From an uncultured Clostridia bacterium (GTDB lineage Bacteria; Bacillota; Clostridia; Christensenellales; UBA1242), in assembly GCA_934746185.1 (NCBI GenBank), contig CAKVEY010000007.1, forward strand, positions 1-22,390: 22,390 bases of DNA. The letters are read 5' to 3'. A program made the position numbers and the translations under genes. Shown here piece by piece: positions 13,093-21,076 of the stretch (positions are counted from its first letter, which is position 1; the number at the start of each line of letters is the position of its first letter). Below the pieces are notes generated by a model. It worked only from the letters and a program-made list of their open reading frames with translations. It did no database searches and was not told where the DNA came from.

Positions 13093-13121
13093 AAATACTA
13101 GCACTTTCGCTAGTATTTTTT
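13093..13121 (+). terminator. Hairpin with T-run (intrinsic-terminator-like)
   Basis: AAATACTAGC (13093-13102) pairs perfectly with GCTAGTATTT (13109-13118), loop ACTTTC, then T to 13121. No gene ends directly before it, so it suggests that the region 12711-13092 is transcribed as an untranslated RNA, or that it is a left-over terminator. Confidence 0.5.
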
Positions 13122-13160
13122 ATTTAGGTACACAATTTCCCAAACCCCATGTACCTAAAT
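13122..13160. repeat. Perfect 11-bp inverted repeat
   Basis: ATTTAGGTACA (13122-13132) and TGTACCTAAAT (13150-13160) around a C-rich 17-nt centre. It lies directly after the terminator-like hairpin. Function unknown. Confidence 0.5.
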
Positions 13161-13273
13161 GTATTAAACCCACATTTTCAGTCAATCTTTTTCTTTCCAA
13201 AACGCTTTAAAACGGCTTAGAACTTTGTGGGCTTTTGTCGTTGAATTTTACGATCTCGTTATCATTCTTTATT

Positions 13274-13311
13274 TTTGCAATTTAATGTAACCATATTAAT
13301 TACATGGCAAA
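13274..13311. promoter_or_regulatory. Inverted repeat upstream of the XRE gene, possible operator
   Basis: TTTGC (13274-13278) and GCAAA (13307-13311) enclose ATGTAA (13285-13290) and TTACAT (13300-13305). It lies about 50 bp upstream of the -35, where an activator or a distal repressor site could be. Confidence 0.35.
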
Positions 13312-13359
13312 GATTTGAATTTTTAAATTGTAGATTTATATTTATTTAATAAAAAACAT

Positions 13360-13388
13360 TTGTATTTAAGTTTTAAATGTGTTATTAT
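13360..13388 (+). promoter_or_regulatory. Promoter of the XRE-hsd operon
   Basis: TTGTAT (13360-13365), 17-bp spacer, TATTAT (13383-13388); predicted start near 13395. The longer XRE reading frame (from 13377) begins upstream of this, which supports the internal start chosen. Confidence 0.55.
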
Positions 13389-13414
13389 GTAAATATGTTA
13401 ACTAACGTATTTAC
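13389..13414. promoter_or_regulatory. 26-bp operator-like dyad at the XRE transcription start
   Basis: GTAAATATGTTA (13389-13400) and TAACGTATTTAC (13403-13414) are complementary at 11 of 12 positions with a 2-bp centre. The dyad covers the predicted +1, directly after the -10 and directly before the GGAG ribosome site. Such placement is typical of autorepression by the HTH protein encoded next. Confidence 0.6.
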
Positions 13415-13424
13415 GGAGAAAATG

Positions 13425-13730
13425 ATGAAAAATAACGACTTTGGTAAATATTTGAATAAATGTAGAGGGCAGGTAAGTTTGCAGCAACTTGCTGATTTTT
13501 GTGGTTGTTCTAAACCATACTTGTGGGATATTGAGCAAGGTAATACAAAGCCGCCACAAAATTATAAACGGCTTAACGATATAGCAGAATGTTTGAAATT
13601 AAATAAAGAACAACGAAATAAATTATTTGATTTGGCAGCAAAAGTTGTGGAAGATATACCATTAGATATTAAAGAAACAATCATCAACAACCCGGGATGG
13701 ATAGAGAAAATAAGGAATAACAAGGAGTAA
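13425..13730 (+). CDS. XRE-family helix-turn-helix regulator of the R-M operon (101 aa)
   Basis: A small DNA-binding regulator. The HTH reads V-S-L-Q-Q-L-A-D-F-C-G-C-S-K-P-Y-L-W-D-I-E-Q-G-N-T-K-P-P, typical of Cro/C1/XRE proteins; a helical C-terminal part follows. The frame is open from 13377, but GGAG at 13415-13418 fits the ATG at 13425 (or 13422), and the predicted transcription start lies downstream of 13377. It stops 4 bp before hsdM. By position it probably acts like a controller protein for the type I restriction operon, binding the dyad at 13389-13414; the target is inferred. Confidence 0.8.
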   Translation: MKNNDFGKYLNKCRGQVSLQQLADFCGCSKPYLWDIEQGNTKPPQNYKRLNDIAECLKLNKEQRNKLFDLAAKVVEDIPLDIKETIINNPGWIEKIRNNKE

Positions 13731-13734
13731 ATTT

Positions 13735-15840
13735 ATGACAGATAATAAAATTTTAGATACAATGTGGGATGAGAATCCAATTGATGTGACACAAGAAGCC
13801 AACTTTATTTGGTCTATTGCAAATAAATTGCGTGGATCATATATGCCAGATAAATACGGAGACGTTGTTATTCCAATGACAATTCTTAGAAGATTGGAAT
13901 GTGCATTAGAATCTACAAAAGGAAAAGTTATAAAAGCATACAAACAAAATCCATCATTTCCAGCTAAAGCGTTGTATAGAATATCGGGATTTCAATTCTA
14001 TAATACAAGTGAATATAGTTTAAAAGAACTTTGTAATGACCCTAATCATATTGCAGATAATTTTAAAAATTACATAAATGGTTTTTCTACTAACGTTCAA
14101 GATATCTTTACTGAACTTGAGATAAATAAACATATTGACAAAATGGATAAAGATGGATGTTTATATACAGTTGTTGAAGCGTTCTCTGATTTGGATTTAA
14201 GTATCAAAACATACGATAGCATAAAAATGGGATACATTTTTGAACACCTTATTGGTAAGTTTTATCAAAATGTTGATGCTGGACAGTTTTATACAGGCAG
14301 AGATATTATTAAGATGCTTGTAGAAATACTTATGGCTGAAGGCTGTGATGATATATTTGACAATAGAAAAGTTATTACAGTTTGTGACCAAGCTTGTGGA
14401 ACTGGAGGCATGCTATCTACTGCTTACAATTATATTAAGCACTACAACCCAACAGCGGATGTAAAGTTGTTTGGGCAAGAGTTTATGGGCCAATCATACG
14501 CCGTTGGACTTGCGGAAATGCTTATTAAAGGACAAGATGCAGAAAACTTTAAACATGTAGATACATTTAAAACAGATTGTTTTAAAGATATAAAAATGCG
14601 TTTTGTAATAGAAAACCCTCCATTTGGTACTCCTTGGTCCGGAAAAGATGCAAAAGAAGGTCAGGAAAAAGCCGTTCGTGATGAAGCGCTTAAGGGTGAA
14701 AATGGTCGCTGGGGACACGGCCTGCCTAGTGGTGGAGATTCTCAACTTATTTTTATGCAGTCAGCAATAAACAAAATGGATGATAAACTTGGACGTGCAG
14801 CTATTATAGCAAATGGTTCACCACTTTTCACTGGTAACACAGCTTCTGGAGAAAGTCAAATTAGAAGATGGATAATTGAAAGCGATTTAATTGAAGCAAT
14901 TATTGCCCTTCCCACTGATCTTTTCTATAACACAGGCATTCAAACCTATGTGTGGATTTTATCAAAAAATAAAAGGTCAGAAAGAAAAGGTAAAATTCAA
15001 CTTATTAATGCGGCTGAGATTTACCATAAACTTCGTAAAGCAGCTGGCAATAAAAAGAATGAAATAAAACCAGAAGATAAAAAAAAGATTGCTCATCTAT
15101 ATGCAGATTTCGTAGAAAACAAATATTGTAAGATTTATAAAAACGAAGAGTTTTTATATAAAGAATATACCGTTATGCAACCTCTACAAAGAAGTTATGC
15201 AATAACTGAAGAGCGAATTGAACAAATGCTTACAAAAGGTTCTTTATCATTTATTTATGACGAAGGAAAAGTATTTGAATTTGAGAACAAATTAGAGCCA
15301 TTGACAGATAAAGAAAAGAAAAAACTAGAAGAGTTTCATAAAAATAAACCCATATACGATAAAATTTTAGAAACACTTAAAGCTAATTTAAATGAGAAAA
15401 TATATTATAAATTATCTGATTTTGAACCTGTTATAACAAATGTGTTAAAGAATTTTGATAATAAAATAATAAATAAAGTTATTGATGGTTTATCTGAGAT
15501 GGATAAAAAGGCGGAAATCCATAAAGATAAAAAAGGTAATATTATCTATGATAAAGAATCTAAAGACACAGAGATTGTGAAATTTGAAGAAGACATCAAT
15601 ACATATATGGCACGCGAAGTTTTACCACATATTCCAGATGCAAAAGCATTTTTTGAGGGCAAAAGTGAAACTGCAACTTGGGACGAAGATAAATGTGAAA
15701 AGACAATAAAGATTGGTGCAGAAATCCCTTTCACAAGATATTTTTATGAATATAAAAAACCAACTCCAAGTGAAGAATTGCTTGCTAAATTTCAAGAATT
15801 AGAAAAACAAGTTCGCGAAAAAATAAATGGGTTGTTTTAG
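13735..15840 (+). CDS. hsdM: Type I restriction-modification DNA methyltransferase subunit HsdM
   Basis: The N6-adenine methyltransferase subunit of a type I R-M enzyme; it works with HsdS to methylate the bipartite target. Visible parts: an N-terminal helical domain (about 1-170, F-I-W-S-I-A-N-K-L-R-G), the G-Q-F-Y-T-G-R-D-I segment (183-191), SAM motif I D-Q-A-C-G-T-G-G (218-225) and catalytic motif IV N-P-P-F-G (294-298). At 701 residues it is longer than typical HsdM (about 500-550), with a Lys/Glu-rich C-terminal part (about 500-701) that includes a coiled-coil-like end for contact with HsdS. Start ATG is preceded by AAGGAG, 4 bp after the regulator's stop. Confidence 0.95.
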   Translation: MTDNKILDTMWDENPIDVTQEANFIWSIANKLRGSYMPDKYGDVVIPMTILRRLECALESTKGKVIKAYKQNPSFPAKALYRISGFQFYNTSEYSLKELCNDPNHIADNFKNYINGFSTNVQDIFTELEINKHIDKMDKDGCLYTVVEAFSDLDLSIKTYDSIKMGYIFEHLIGKFYQNVDAGQFYTGRDIIKMLVEILMAEGCDDIFDNRKVITVCDQACGTGGMLSTAYNYIKHYNPTADVKLFGQEFMGQSYAVGLAEMLIKGQDAENFKHVDTFKTDCFKDIKMRFVIENPPFGTPWSGKDAKEGQEKAVRDEALKGENGRWGHGLPSGGDSQLIFMQSAINKMDDKLGRAAIIANGSPLFTGNTASGESQIRRWIIESDLIEAIIALPTDLFYNTGIQTYVWILSKNKRSERKGKIQLINAAEIYHKLRKAAGNKKNEIKPEDKKKIAHLYADFVENKYCKIYKNEEFLYKEYTVMQPLQRSYAITEERIEQMLTKGSLSFIYDEGKVFEFENKLEPLTDKEKKKLEEFHKNKPIYDKILETLKANLNEKIYYKLSDFEPVITNVLKNFDNKIINKVIDGLSEMDKKAEIHKDKKGNIIYDKESKDTEIVKFEEDINTYMAREVLPHIPDAKAFFEGKSETATWDEDKCEKTIKIGAEIPFTRYFYEYKKPTPSEELLAKFQELEKQVREKINGLF

Positions 15841-15851
15841 GCGGTGCCAAT

Positions 15852-17159
15852 ATGAGAGAAATGAAAGATAGCGGTATTCAATGGATTGGTAAGATACCAA
15901 AAGAATATCAAATAATTAAATTAAAGTATCTATTGAGTCAAAATGACGGTGGGCTTTGGGGAGAAGATCCTCAAGATAATATAAATGATAAAGTAGTTTT
16001 ACGATCTACTGAACAAACTATTGATGGAAAATGGATAATACTCGATCCAGCGATTCGATGCTTGGGGAATGGATCTAATTTAAGATATTATACCATAAAA
16101 AATAATGATTTATTGGTAACTAAATCTAGTGGAAGTCCTCTTCATATAGGTAAAACGACATTAGCGAATTTAGATTTAGCATCAAAAAATTATTATTATT
16201 CAAACTTCTTGCAAAGATTACATACAAAAAATGCCCTTGATGCTAAATTTCTATGGTATATAATGAATTCCCCATATTCTAGAGAGCAGTTTGTATATAT
16301 GCAAAATTCCACATCAGGTATTGGTAATATTAATTCTGAAAACATAAATGATTTAATAATTGCATTGCCTAACAAAAATGAACAAGATTTAATTGTACAA
16401 TTTTTAAATAAAAAATGTGCGGAAATCGATGGTATAACAAAAGATTTGCAAGAACAAATAGATACACTTGAAAACTATAAGAAATCAGTTATTACTGAAG
16501 TTGTAACAAAAGGGTTAAATCCCAATGTTGAGGTGAAAGATACGAGCATAAAATGGATACCTAAAATTTCAAAGCATTGGAGAGTTGAAAAAATAAAATT
16601 TCATTTGGAAAGGAAAGAATCCAGAAATCCAGGTGATAAACAAATCCTATCTGTATATAGAGAATATGGTGTAATTCCCAAGGACAGTAGAGATGATAAC
16701 CATAATGTTACTTCTGAAAACACTTCTAAATATAAATATGTAAAACCAGGTTATCTAGTTATTAACAAAATGAAAGCATGGCAAGGATCTTTGGGAATCT
16801 CAAAATATGAAGGTGTTGTGAGTCCAGCATATTTTATATACCATTTTACTGATAAAAAATTGTATCAAGGATATATACATTATTTATTAAGAAATAATTA
16901 CAAGGACGAATTCAGAAGAATTTCTGGAGGTATACGTGAAGGCCAGTGGGACTTAGATCCATATAGATTTGAAAATACCTTAATATTATTGCCTCCAATT
17001 CAAGAACAAAAAGAAATTGCGGATTATTTGGATATTAAATGTGCTGAAATTGATGAGATTATCAAAAATAAAAAAGAACAAGTAGAGATAATTGAAGAAT
17101 ATAAAAAATCTTTAATTTATGAATATGTTACAGGGAAAAAAGAAGTTAAAAATGCTTAA
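15852..17159 (+). CDS. hsdS: Type I restriction-modification specificity subunit HsdS
   Basis: The DNA-recognition subunit. The internal repeat is clear: K-D-S-G-I-Q-W-I-G-K-I-P (5-16) is echoed by K-D-T-S-I-K-W-I-P-K-I-S (229-240), each beginning a target-recognition domain (about 17-170 and 241-375). Each is followed by a conserved helix: K-K-C-A-E-I-D-G-I ... Y-K-K-S-V-I-T-E-V-V-T (187-219) and K-C-A-E-I-D-E-I-I ... Y-K-K-S-L-I-Y-E-Y-V-T (near the end). The 435-residue length is normal for a two-domain HsdS, so it should recognise a split target. The ribosome site before the ATG at 15852 is weak (GGCGGTG); the ATG at 15861 is an alternative. Starts 11 bp after hsdM. Confidence 0.95.
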   Translation: MREMKDSGIQWIGKIPKEYQIIKLKYLLSQNDGGLWGEDPQDNINDKVVLRSTEQTIDGKWIILDPAIRCLGNGSNLRYYTIKNNDLLVTKSSGSPLHIGKTTLANLDLASKNYYYSNFLQRLHTKNALDAKFLWYIMNSPYSREQFVYMQNSTSGIGNINSENINDLIIALPNKNEQDLIVQFLNKKCAEIDGITKDLQEQIDTLENYKKSVITEVVTKGLNPNVEVKDTSIKWIPKISKHWRVEKIKFHLERKESRNPGDKQILSVYREYGVIPKDSRDDNHNVTSENTSKYKYVKPGYLVINKMKAWQGSLGISKYEGVVSPAYFIYHFTDKKLYQGYIHYLLRNNYKDEFRRISGGIREGQWDLDPYRFENTLILLPPIQEQKEIADYLDIKCAEIDEIIKNKKEQVEIIEEYKKSLIYEYVTGKKEVKNA

Positions 17160-17171
17160 GGAGGAAATATT

Positions 17172-18062
17172 ATGTGGTGGCAATGGTTAATATTTGGATT
17201 AATAATTTTAATGGTGCCAGTTGGCTTATATGAAATTAAAAATTTTGTGGTTAAAAGAATTCACCCAACTGAAGAACAAAATAAAATAACCAATCAAAAA
17301 TTTGCCATTCTATGTTTATTCTATTGGCTGTGTGATTGTTTTTATATGACATTTATTATAAATAATCTAACATGGAAATTTATCCTTGGTGGATTGATAA
17401 TGGTCATCATATTCTATAATTTAACTAAAGCCTTTATAAATGGAGATTCACAATTAAAATTTGGTCTAATTCAAGATTTTATTGTAGGAGTTGCTTTAAC
17501 TATTTATTTAATATACATTATTCCAAATGAAAGCTTGCAACAAATAGTTATTCCAATTGTTTCTGCAGTTTATGGTGGGTTACTCACCCTTGTTGGCGTT
17601 GCATGGACTATAAGGAAATCTGATAAAGATAGAAAATTAGAAGAAAAAAATAAAGTAAAACCTTATTTGAAAAACTATTTAAAAAGTTATAGATTAGACC
17701 AAGATGTAAAAATTGAATTTATTGATATTAATAAACAAGATGATTTTAAATGTCAGTCATTTATATTATATTTACATAATATTAGCAAATCAATTATATT
17801 TGTAACAGACATTATAATTTATAATACATATTATCCATTAAAAAATGTTGTTTTGGAAAAAGATGGTAAAATACAGTTGCAAATAAACTATTATGATAAA
17901 GAAATCCAAATTTTGAAAAATATTACTATTGTTGGACGCGATGTGTTAAACAATTATTACGCGTTTGATATGCATTCGGAAAATTTATGTGAAGAATTTG
18001 AAAATACGCGTATTGAGTTGCCAAGAGAATTAGAATATTTTAAGGGAGAAAAACATGAATAA
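17172..18062 (+). CDS. Five-helix membrane protein of unknown function inside the type I R-M operon
   Basis: The N-terminal half holds five predicted membrane helices (about residues 4-20, 43-63, 68-84, 98-117 and 123-145). The last runs into A-V-Y-G-G-L-L-T-L-V-G-V-A-W-T-I-R-K-S-D-K-D-R-K (132-155), a segment I have seen in uncharacterised Firmicutes membrane proteins. The C-terminal half (about 160-296) is a soluble, probably cytoplasmic domain with beta-strand-like patterns (F-I-L-Y-L-H-N-I-S, I-F-V-T-D-I-I-I-Y). It is not an R-M subunit. AAGGAGG precedes the ATG, 12 bp after hsdS, and its end overlaps the hsdR start by 8 bp, so it is coupled to hsdR. It may be an accessory defence protein or membrane effector; that is inference. 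Confidence 0.8.
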   Translation: MWWQWLIFGLIILMVPVGLYEIKNFVVKRIHPTEEQNKITNQKFAILCLFYWLCDCFYMTFIINNLTWKFILGGLIMVIIFYNLTKAFINGDSQLKFGLIQDFIVGVALTIYLIYIIPNESLQQIVIPIVSAVYGGLLTLVGVAWTIRKSDKDRKLEEKNKVKPYLKNYLKSYRLDQDVKIEFIDINKQDDFKCQSFILYLHNISKSIIFVTDIIIYNTYYPLKNVVLEKDGKIQLQINYYDKEIQILKNITIVGRDVLNNYYAFDMHSENLCEEFENTRIELPRELEYFKGEKHE

Positions 18063-21036
18063 CGTTTTAACTGAAAAAGAATATCAAAAATTTATATTGG
18101 ACATTTTAGAAAAACAAAATGGTTATAGAATTAGAAAAAATGTTAAATATGACCGTCTTTTTGCAATGGATAAAGAAATGCTATTTGAATTTTTGAACTC
18201 CACCCAATCTAATGAAATGGCAGCTTTAATAAAAATTTACAAAGATGCAACAGCAGAAACCATTGTAAATTATATTAATGCAGAAATAACAAATCCTAAA
18301 AAAGGCCTAATATATGTTTTGAAGCATGGCGTTGAAATATCAAACTATCACCTAGATTTAATGTATACTAAACCAGCAACAAGTTTTAATACAGAACTCA
18401 TTAAAAAGTACGAAAAAAATATCTTTTCTGTAATGGAAGAAGTTTGGATTAGTGATGAAGAAAGAATTGATGTTGTGATATTCTTAAATGGTTTTGCTAT
18501 AATGTCTTTTGAATTGAAATGTAATTTTTCAGGACAATCATATGGAGATGCAATATATCAATATAGAACTCAAAGGAATGCTAAAAACAGATTATTCTTA
18601 TTTAAGGCAGGATGTCTTGTTAATTTTGCTATGGACTTGCAAGAAGTTTATATGACTACTAAATTAAATGGAGAAAGTACATTCTTCTTGCCTTTCAATA
18701 TGGGAAATGGCGAAGGTATTAACGCCGGCAAAGGAAATCCTGTTTTTCAAGATAAATATTCCGTACATTTCATGTGGGATGATATTTTAACCAAAGATAC
18801 TATTCTTAGCCTTATTAATGATTTTATTTTTGTTGAATATAAAGAAGAAACAGATGAAGTGACAGGAAAAACAAAAGTTAAAGAAAATTTGATATTCCCA
18901 AGATATCATCAATTAGATGTAATTAGAAAAACTTTAGCTGACCTCCAAATCAATAAAACAAGTCAAAATTATCTTATCCAACACAGTGCTGGCTCTGGAA
19001 AAACCAATTCAATAGCATGGCTTGCACACAGATTAACATCTTTGCATGACAATGAAAACAAAATCATATTTGACAACATAATTATTTGTACGGATCGTGT
19101 TATTGTTGACAGGCAATTGCAAGCCGCAATTATAGGAATGGAACACAAGTCTGGCGTTATAAAAGTAATGGATGATAAATGTTCATCGGCTGATTTAAAG
19201 TCTGCACTTGAAAGTAATGTAAAAATTATTGCAACAACAATTCAAAAGTTTCCATACATAGTGGATTCGGTTAAAAATCTTAACAAAAAACATTTTGCTG
19301 TTATTATTGATGAGGCACATTCATCTACTGCAGGCAAAGATATGGCTGCAATTACCAAAACATTAGGCTCTGGTGATGTTACAGTAAGCGATGATGGTGT
19401 TTATGATGCAGAAGATATGATTGTTGATGAAATATCAAGAAATGGCAAACAATCAAATGTTTCTATGTTTGCTTTTACTGCCACACCAAAACCTACAACA
19501 TTAAACTTGTTCGGTAGAGTTAATAAAAAGGGACAAAGAGAAGCCTTCCATCTTTATTCGATGAAACAAGCAATTGAAGAAGGCTTTATCTTGGATGTTT
19601 TGGAAGATTTTACTGAATATAAAACTTATTATCAAATAAACAAAGATATATCTGAAGATCCAAGATGTAAAACCATAGATGCAAAAAGACAAATCGCAAG
19701 ATTTGTAGAACTTCATGAAACAAATATCGCACAAAGAGTTGAAGTTATTGTTGAACACTTTAGAACAACAGTAATCAATGAACTTGGCGGAATGGCGAAA
19801 GCAATGGTTGTTACTGCTTCAAGAGCTAGCGCTGTTAAATATAGACAAGCATTTGAAGATTATGTTACAAAAAAAGGATATACAAATATTCACGCACTTG
19901 TTGCTTTCTCAGGAAAAGTAAAATTGCCAGATGATGAACGAGAATACACTGAAAGTAATATGAATGGATTTTCTGAGGAAAAATTGCCAAAAATGTTTGA
20001 TAACGAAGCATTTAATGTTTTGCTTGTTGCAAATAAATATCAAACCGGCTTTGATCAGCCAAAACTATGTGCAATGTACGTTCTTAAAAAATTGAGAGGT
20101 GTAAATGCAGTTCAAACATTTTCTAGACTAAACCGCATCTGTCCGCCTTTTGAAAAGAAAACGTTTATTCTTGATTTTGTTAATACCTATGATGAAATTG
20201 TTGATGCTTTTAGTCCTTATTATACTACAACCTTACTTGCAAATTCAGTTTCTGCAAGTTCTGTATATGAGCTAGAAGCAAAACTAGATGGTTATATGAT
20301 ATTAGATCCATACGATATTGATGTTGCTACAAATATTATTTACAAGAAAAACATCGATGCTCGCGATAAAAAACAACTTACATTTTATTTGCAAAGAGCT
20401 GAAAAAAAATTGCACCAGTTTGAATTGTTAAAGCAAATTGAAATAGTAGCTGTAATAAGGCATTTTGTAAGATTTTATGAATTCCTTATTCAGGTATCAT
20501 GTTTTGAAGATGTCGACTTGCATAAGAAATACTTGTTCTTAACTTATTTATTATCTTTTGTTAATATAAAAAATCCCGGTGGTGGTTTTGATTTGACCGG
20601 TAAAATTAAGGCTTCTAATTTTATACAAAAGAAAGAAGATGAACATAAAAAGGAAGCATTGACACCAGACCCTATAGTTAAATTGCCTACAGCGGAGACA
20701 TTTAATTTGACGGAAGATAAAGTTAAACATCTTTCTGAAATAATTGCAGAAATAAATAATAGAACAGGCAGAAGTTACGATAATGATGTCGCAATAAAGG
20801 CAATGCTACAAATAAAAGATTTGCTTATGAAATCAGCAAAATTAAAAGAAAGCGCAAAAAATAATACACAAAGAGATTTCGAATTTTCATATTTTGACGA
20901 TGTTGATGATGCCTTAATAGAAGGCTTATCACAAAATCAAGATTTCTTCTCTCTTCTTTTAAATAACCCAGATATGAAAAAAGAAGTTATGGGAATTTTT
21001 ATGAGCGAAATATATAAAGATTTAAGAAATAATTGA
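18055..21036 (+). CDS. hsdR: Type I restriction enzyme subunit HsdR (endonuclease/translocase)
   Basis: The motor and nuclease subunit of the type I enzyme: it translocates unmodified DNA and cleaves it. N-terminal PD-(D/E)xK nuclease: Asp139 in R-I-D-V-V-I-F and E153-L-K155 in S-F-E-L-K. Helicase motor: Walker A S-A-G-S-G-K-T-N (311-318), D-E-A-H (419-422), motif III-like F-A-F-T-A-T-P-K-P (about 472-480), and the second RecA domain with Y-Q-T-G-F-D-Q-P and F-S-R-L-N-R. The C-terminal part (about 750-993) is helical and would bind HsdM/HsdS. At 993 residues it is complete. GGGAG precedes the ATG; the start lies within the end of the membrane protein gene. Ends with TGA. Confidence 0.95.
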   Translation: MNNVLTEKEYQKFILDILEKQNGYRIRKNVKYDRLFAMDKEMLFEFLNSTQSNEMAALIKIYKDATAETIVNYINAEITNPKKGLIYVLKHGVEISNYHLDLMYTKPATSFNTELIKKYEKNIFSVMEEVWISDEERIDVVIFLNGFAIMSFELKCNFSGQSYGDAIYQYRTQRNAKNRLFLFKAGCLVNFAMDLQEVYMTTKLNGESTFFLPFNMGNGEGINAGKGNPVFQDKYSVHFMWDDILTKDTILSLINDFIFVEYKEETDEVTGKTKVKENLIFPRYHQLDVIRKTLADLQINKTSQNYLIQHSAGSGKTNSIAWLAHRLTSLHDNENKIIFDNIIICTDRVIVDRQLQAAIIGMEHKSGVIKVMDDKCSSADLKSALESNVKIIATTIQKFPYIVDSVKNLNKKHFAVIIDEAHSSTAGKDMAAITKTLGSGDVTVSDDGVYDAEDMIVDEISRNGKQSNVSMFAFTATPKPTTLNLFGRVNKKGQREAFHLYSMKQAIEEGFILDVLEDFTEYKTYYQINKDISEDPRCKTIDAKRQIARFVELHETNIAQRVEVIVEHFRTTVINELGGMAKAMVVTASRASAVKYRQAFEDYVTKKGYTNIHALVAFSGKVKLPDDEREYTESNMNGFSEEKLPKMFDNEAFNVLLVANKYQTGFDQPKLCAMYVLKKLRGVNAVQTFSRLNRICPPFEKKTFILDFVNTYDEIVDAFSPYYTTTLLANSVSASSVYELEAKLDGYMILDPYDIDVATNIIYKKNIDARDKKQLTFYLQRAEKKLHQFELLKQIEIVAVIRHFVRFYEFLIQVSCFEDVDLHKKYLFLTYLLSFVNIKNPGGGFDLTGKIKASNFIQKKEDEHKKEALTPDPIVKLPTAETFNLTEDKVKHLSEIIAEINNRTGRSYDNDVAIKAMLQIKDLLMKSAKLKESAKNNTQRDFEFSYFDDVDDALIEGLSQNQDFFSLLLNNPDMKKEVMGIFMSEIYKDLRNN

Positions 21037-21076
21037 AATTTAACAAAAATTATATAGCCGGTTAAGGAGTTTTTAC

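Larger units (their letters stand above)
12711..13376. other. Gene-free stretch with C-rich patches and nested inverted repeats
   Basis: I see no convincing gene here on either strand. Base composition differs from the surroundings: G/T-rich tracts at 12740-12800 and C-rich, G-poor tracts at 13023-13090 and 13138-13150. It holds several inverted repeats listed separately, one hairpin with a T-run, and the XRE promoter region at its right end. It marks the junction between the synthetase operon and the defence island. Confidence 0.6.

Noticed and set aside
12711..13376. Possible CRISPR array or integron attC site in the repeat-rich gap
   Set aside because: The repeats are inverted pairs of different sequence rather than regularly spaced direct repeats, and no cas or integrase gene is near.
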